Assembly: GCA_963753115.1 (NCBI GenBank)
Contig: CAVWBB010000029.1
Span: 1 to 64,000 of the forward strand
Direction: 5' to 3'
DNA from: Bog-473 sp963753115
GTDB lineage: Bacteria > Actinomycetota > Acidimicrobiia > Acidimicrobiales > RAAP-2
Length of the DNA: 64,000 nucleotides
Shown here: positions 62,601 through 64,000 of the stretch, in pieces
Layout of the letters: each line of letters opens with the position of its first letter
How positions within the stretch are numbered: the first letter of the stretch is position 1
Notes under the pieces: model-generated
What the model was told of the DNA's origin: nothing
The model's database searches: none
Seen by the model: only the letters and a program-made list of their open reading frames with translations
Program-made: the position numbers and the translations under genes

Positions 62601-63221
62601 TCAGCGCATCGGTCTGGCGGCGACGCCGAGGGTGACCCAAGACCAGGGCTTCGGGCCGCGCACGTAACGCTGCTCGTTCTGTTCCATGACGAATCCGGCC
62701 CGTTCGACCAGCGCCGTCGGATCGCGGGTGAGGTGGCACCCACCGGCGAGGCGGCGTTGCCAGGGCTCCAGACGTCGCTGCCACGTGGCGACGCCTGGGT
62801 CCGGAGACAGCCCGTGTTCGAAAAAGTGGAGGGTGCCGCCTGGCCGCACCACGCGCCGCAGCTCGGACAGGGCCTGCTCGGGGTGGGGCACCGTGCACAG
62901 AGTGAACGTGCAGAGCGCGGCGTCGCAGGAGGCGTCACCCAGCGGGATCTGCTGCCCGTCGAGGCCGACGTGCGCAACGGGCACCGGCGAGGCCGCAATG
63001 CGACGCTCGGCCAGTCGCCGGGCCAAGGGGGCCGGTTCGACGGCGAAGACCACGTCGACGTCCGTCGGGTAGTGAGGCACGTTGTGCCCCGACCCGAAGC
63101 CGATCTCGACGACGCGGCCGGCCAATCCCTCGGTCGCCCTGGCGCGCCAGCGGTCGAATCCCGCCGAGCCACAGGCCAGGTCGACCAGGCGGGGAACCAC
63201 GTGCTCGCCGTAGAGGCCCAT
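62601..63221 (-). CDS. SAM-dependent methyltransferase, class I
   Basis: 206 residues from the ATG at 63221; an upstream in-frame extension is not conserved. SAM-binding motif VVEIGFGSGHNVPHYP, motif II VDVVFAVEPAPLARRLAERR, and the post-motif DASCDAALCTFTLCTVPHPE then LRRVVRPGGTLHFFEHGLSP. This matches the UbiE/COQ5-like or phospholipid-type methyltransferases common in actinobacteria (the FxVEPxxP... pattern). The acceptor is unknown. It ends against the convergent VOC gene and is divergent from the terminal SDR. Confidence 0.88.
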   Translation of the reverse strand: MGLYGEHVVPRLVDLACGSAGFDRWRARATEGLAGRVVEIGFGSGHNVPHYPTDVDVVFAVEPAPLARRLAERRIAASPVPVAHVGLDGQQIPLGDASCDAALCTFTLCTVPHPEQALSELRRVVRPGGTLHFFEHGLSPDPGVATWQRRLEPWQRRLAGGCHLTRDPTALVERAGFVMEQNEQRYVRGPKPWSWVTLGVAARPMR

Positions 63222-63268
63222 ACGCGGCACGCTACCGGCCAGGTCCGCCGATGAGGAAGAATCGGCGC

Positions 63269-64000
63269 ATGGACACTCAGGGATCTGCATTGGTGACGGG
63301 AGCCAGCCGGGGTATCGGCAGGGCCATTGCCTTCGAGTTGGCCCGCCGCGGCTTCGACACGGTGGCCACCATGCGGGACCCCGCCGCAGGGGCCACCATG
63401 GCCGCAGAGGCCGAGGGACAGCTCCGAGTGCGCCGCCTCGACGTCACCGACCCGTCGACCTTTGACCTTCCCTGGGGACCTACGGGTGCTCGTGAACAAT
63501 GCGGGCATCGACACCGACTACCTCCCGGTCGAGCATGCCAACATCGAGGATTGGCGCCGTATGTTCGAGACCAACGTCTTCGGCGTGGTCGCCCTGACGT
63601 CGGCTGCCATCCCGATCCTGCGGGCGAACCAGCCAGCGGTGGTGTGCACCATCACCTCCTCGTCCATCATCGCCGCCGTGCCCTTCTTCTCTGCCTACCG
63701 GGCGTCGAAGGCGGCAGTCTCCGCGTTCGGTGACAGCCTGCGGGTGGAGGTGGCCCCGTTCGGCATCCGGGTGGTCGAGATCCTTCCCGGGCCCATCGAC
63801 ACGGACATGTTCCGCCTGAGTACGGGGGAGCAGGATGCCAACCGCTTCGAGCACTACAGCGCCCTGGCCGGCGTGGCGGCGTCGCTGCGTCGCGAACATG
63901 CCGACCCTCGAGTGGTGGATCCGCAGCACGCAGCAGGGTTGATCGTCGACGCGATCCTCGACTCGACCGGGCCGATGCGCTACGGCTGCGACCCCGTGTC
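63269..64000 (+). pseudogene. Short-chain dehydrogenase/reductase, frameshifted and cut by the window end
   Basis: From the ATG at 63269 (GAGGAAGA upstream) the frame reads MDTQGSALVTGASRGIGRAI, the NAD(P)-binding start, as far as DLPWGPTG near 63480. It then fails. The adjacent frame continues with LRVLVNNAGIDTDYLPVEHA, VVCTITSSSIIAAVPFFSAY, YRASKAAVSAFGDSLRVEVA (full Tyr-x-x-x-Lys) and IDTDMFRLSTGEQDANRF to the window end. One indel near 63470-63480 thus separates the glycine motif from the catalytic half. It is otherwise a classical SDR, and the end is not visible here. Confidence 0.8.

Overview
The window is high-GC DNA of actinobacterial type. F420-type oxidoreductases, paired WS/DGAT acyltransferases, an MMPL exporter, an actinobacterial SOS box, many GTG starts and many TetR/MFS pairs point to an actinomycetote; Acidimicrobiia-like is my best guess, but no marker gene here proves it.

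Region 1 (1-12.4 kb) looks like a decayed integrative island. It opens with the 3' part of a tRNA-Met-like gene (27-68). A second, more degenerate copy of that tRNA end lies at about 12391-12428, beside dinB. Between them are a frameshifted F420/PPOX oxidoreductase, a frameshifted hemerythrin-like gene with a divergent LysR regulator, a tyrosine recombinase remnant (about 4958-5262), a broken VOC gene, and intact catabolic-looking genes (amidohydrolase, LLM flavin/F420 oxidoreductase, SnoaL-like). An ABC exporter with its divergent TetR regulator, two small genes and SOS-controlled dinB complete it. Parts of it (about 2.6-8 kb) are visibly less GC-rich than the rest.

Region 2 (12.5-27.3 kb) holds a WS/DGAT pair (wax ester/triacylglycerol synthesis), a TreT-like GT4 glycosyltransferase, a large UvrD-type helicase broken by two frameshifts, a sugar-porter MFS transporter, an unknown membrane protein, a small acidic protein, an orphan peptide-type substrate-binding protein and a Tat-exported BBE-type flavoprotein.

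Region 3 (27.5-34.7 kb) is a run of plus-strand redox genes: VOC protein, short-chain dehydrogenase, class I disulfide-type flavoprotein, muconolactone-isomerase-like protein, a second short-chain dehydrogenase, then msrB-msrA with a clear hairpin behind them, a UBP zinc-finger protein and a pirin. Both dehydrogenases lack the usual catalytic tyrosine.

Region 4 (34.7-45.9 kb) is transport and regulation. It has a TetR/MFS divergent pair with palindromic operators, a second MFS gene behind a TetR gene that has lost its DNA-binding half, a convergent spacer with a 15-bp tandem repeat and two palindromes, an adenine/adenosine deaminase, a fructosamine-kinase-like protein, two alpha/beta hydrolases and an MMPL exporter.

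Region 5 (46-50.5 kb) is a signalling unit: a membrane PAS histidine kinase with two receiver domains, an Hpt module split off by a frame change, and a receiver-GGDEF diguanylate cyclase.

Region 6 (50.5-64 kb) has a TetR regulator divergent from a diiron-like protein plus LLM oxidoreductase operon, then a CsoR-type repressor with its operator driving an ArsP-type permease fused to a YHS domain. Next come a phytoene-desaturase-like flavoprotein, a DUF2834-like membrane protein, an ArsC-like protein, a tandemly duplicated CAP-like lipoprotein, an enoyl-CoA hydratase, an SRPBCC-epimerase fusion, a VOC protein, a methyltransferase and a frameshifted SDR running off the end.

At least seven loci carry reading-frame breaks. 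Those in the 0-6 kb island, with a dead integrase, fit real decay. Those elsewhere (helicase, kinase/Hpt, terminal SDR) could equally be sequencing indels.
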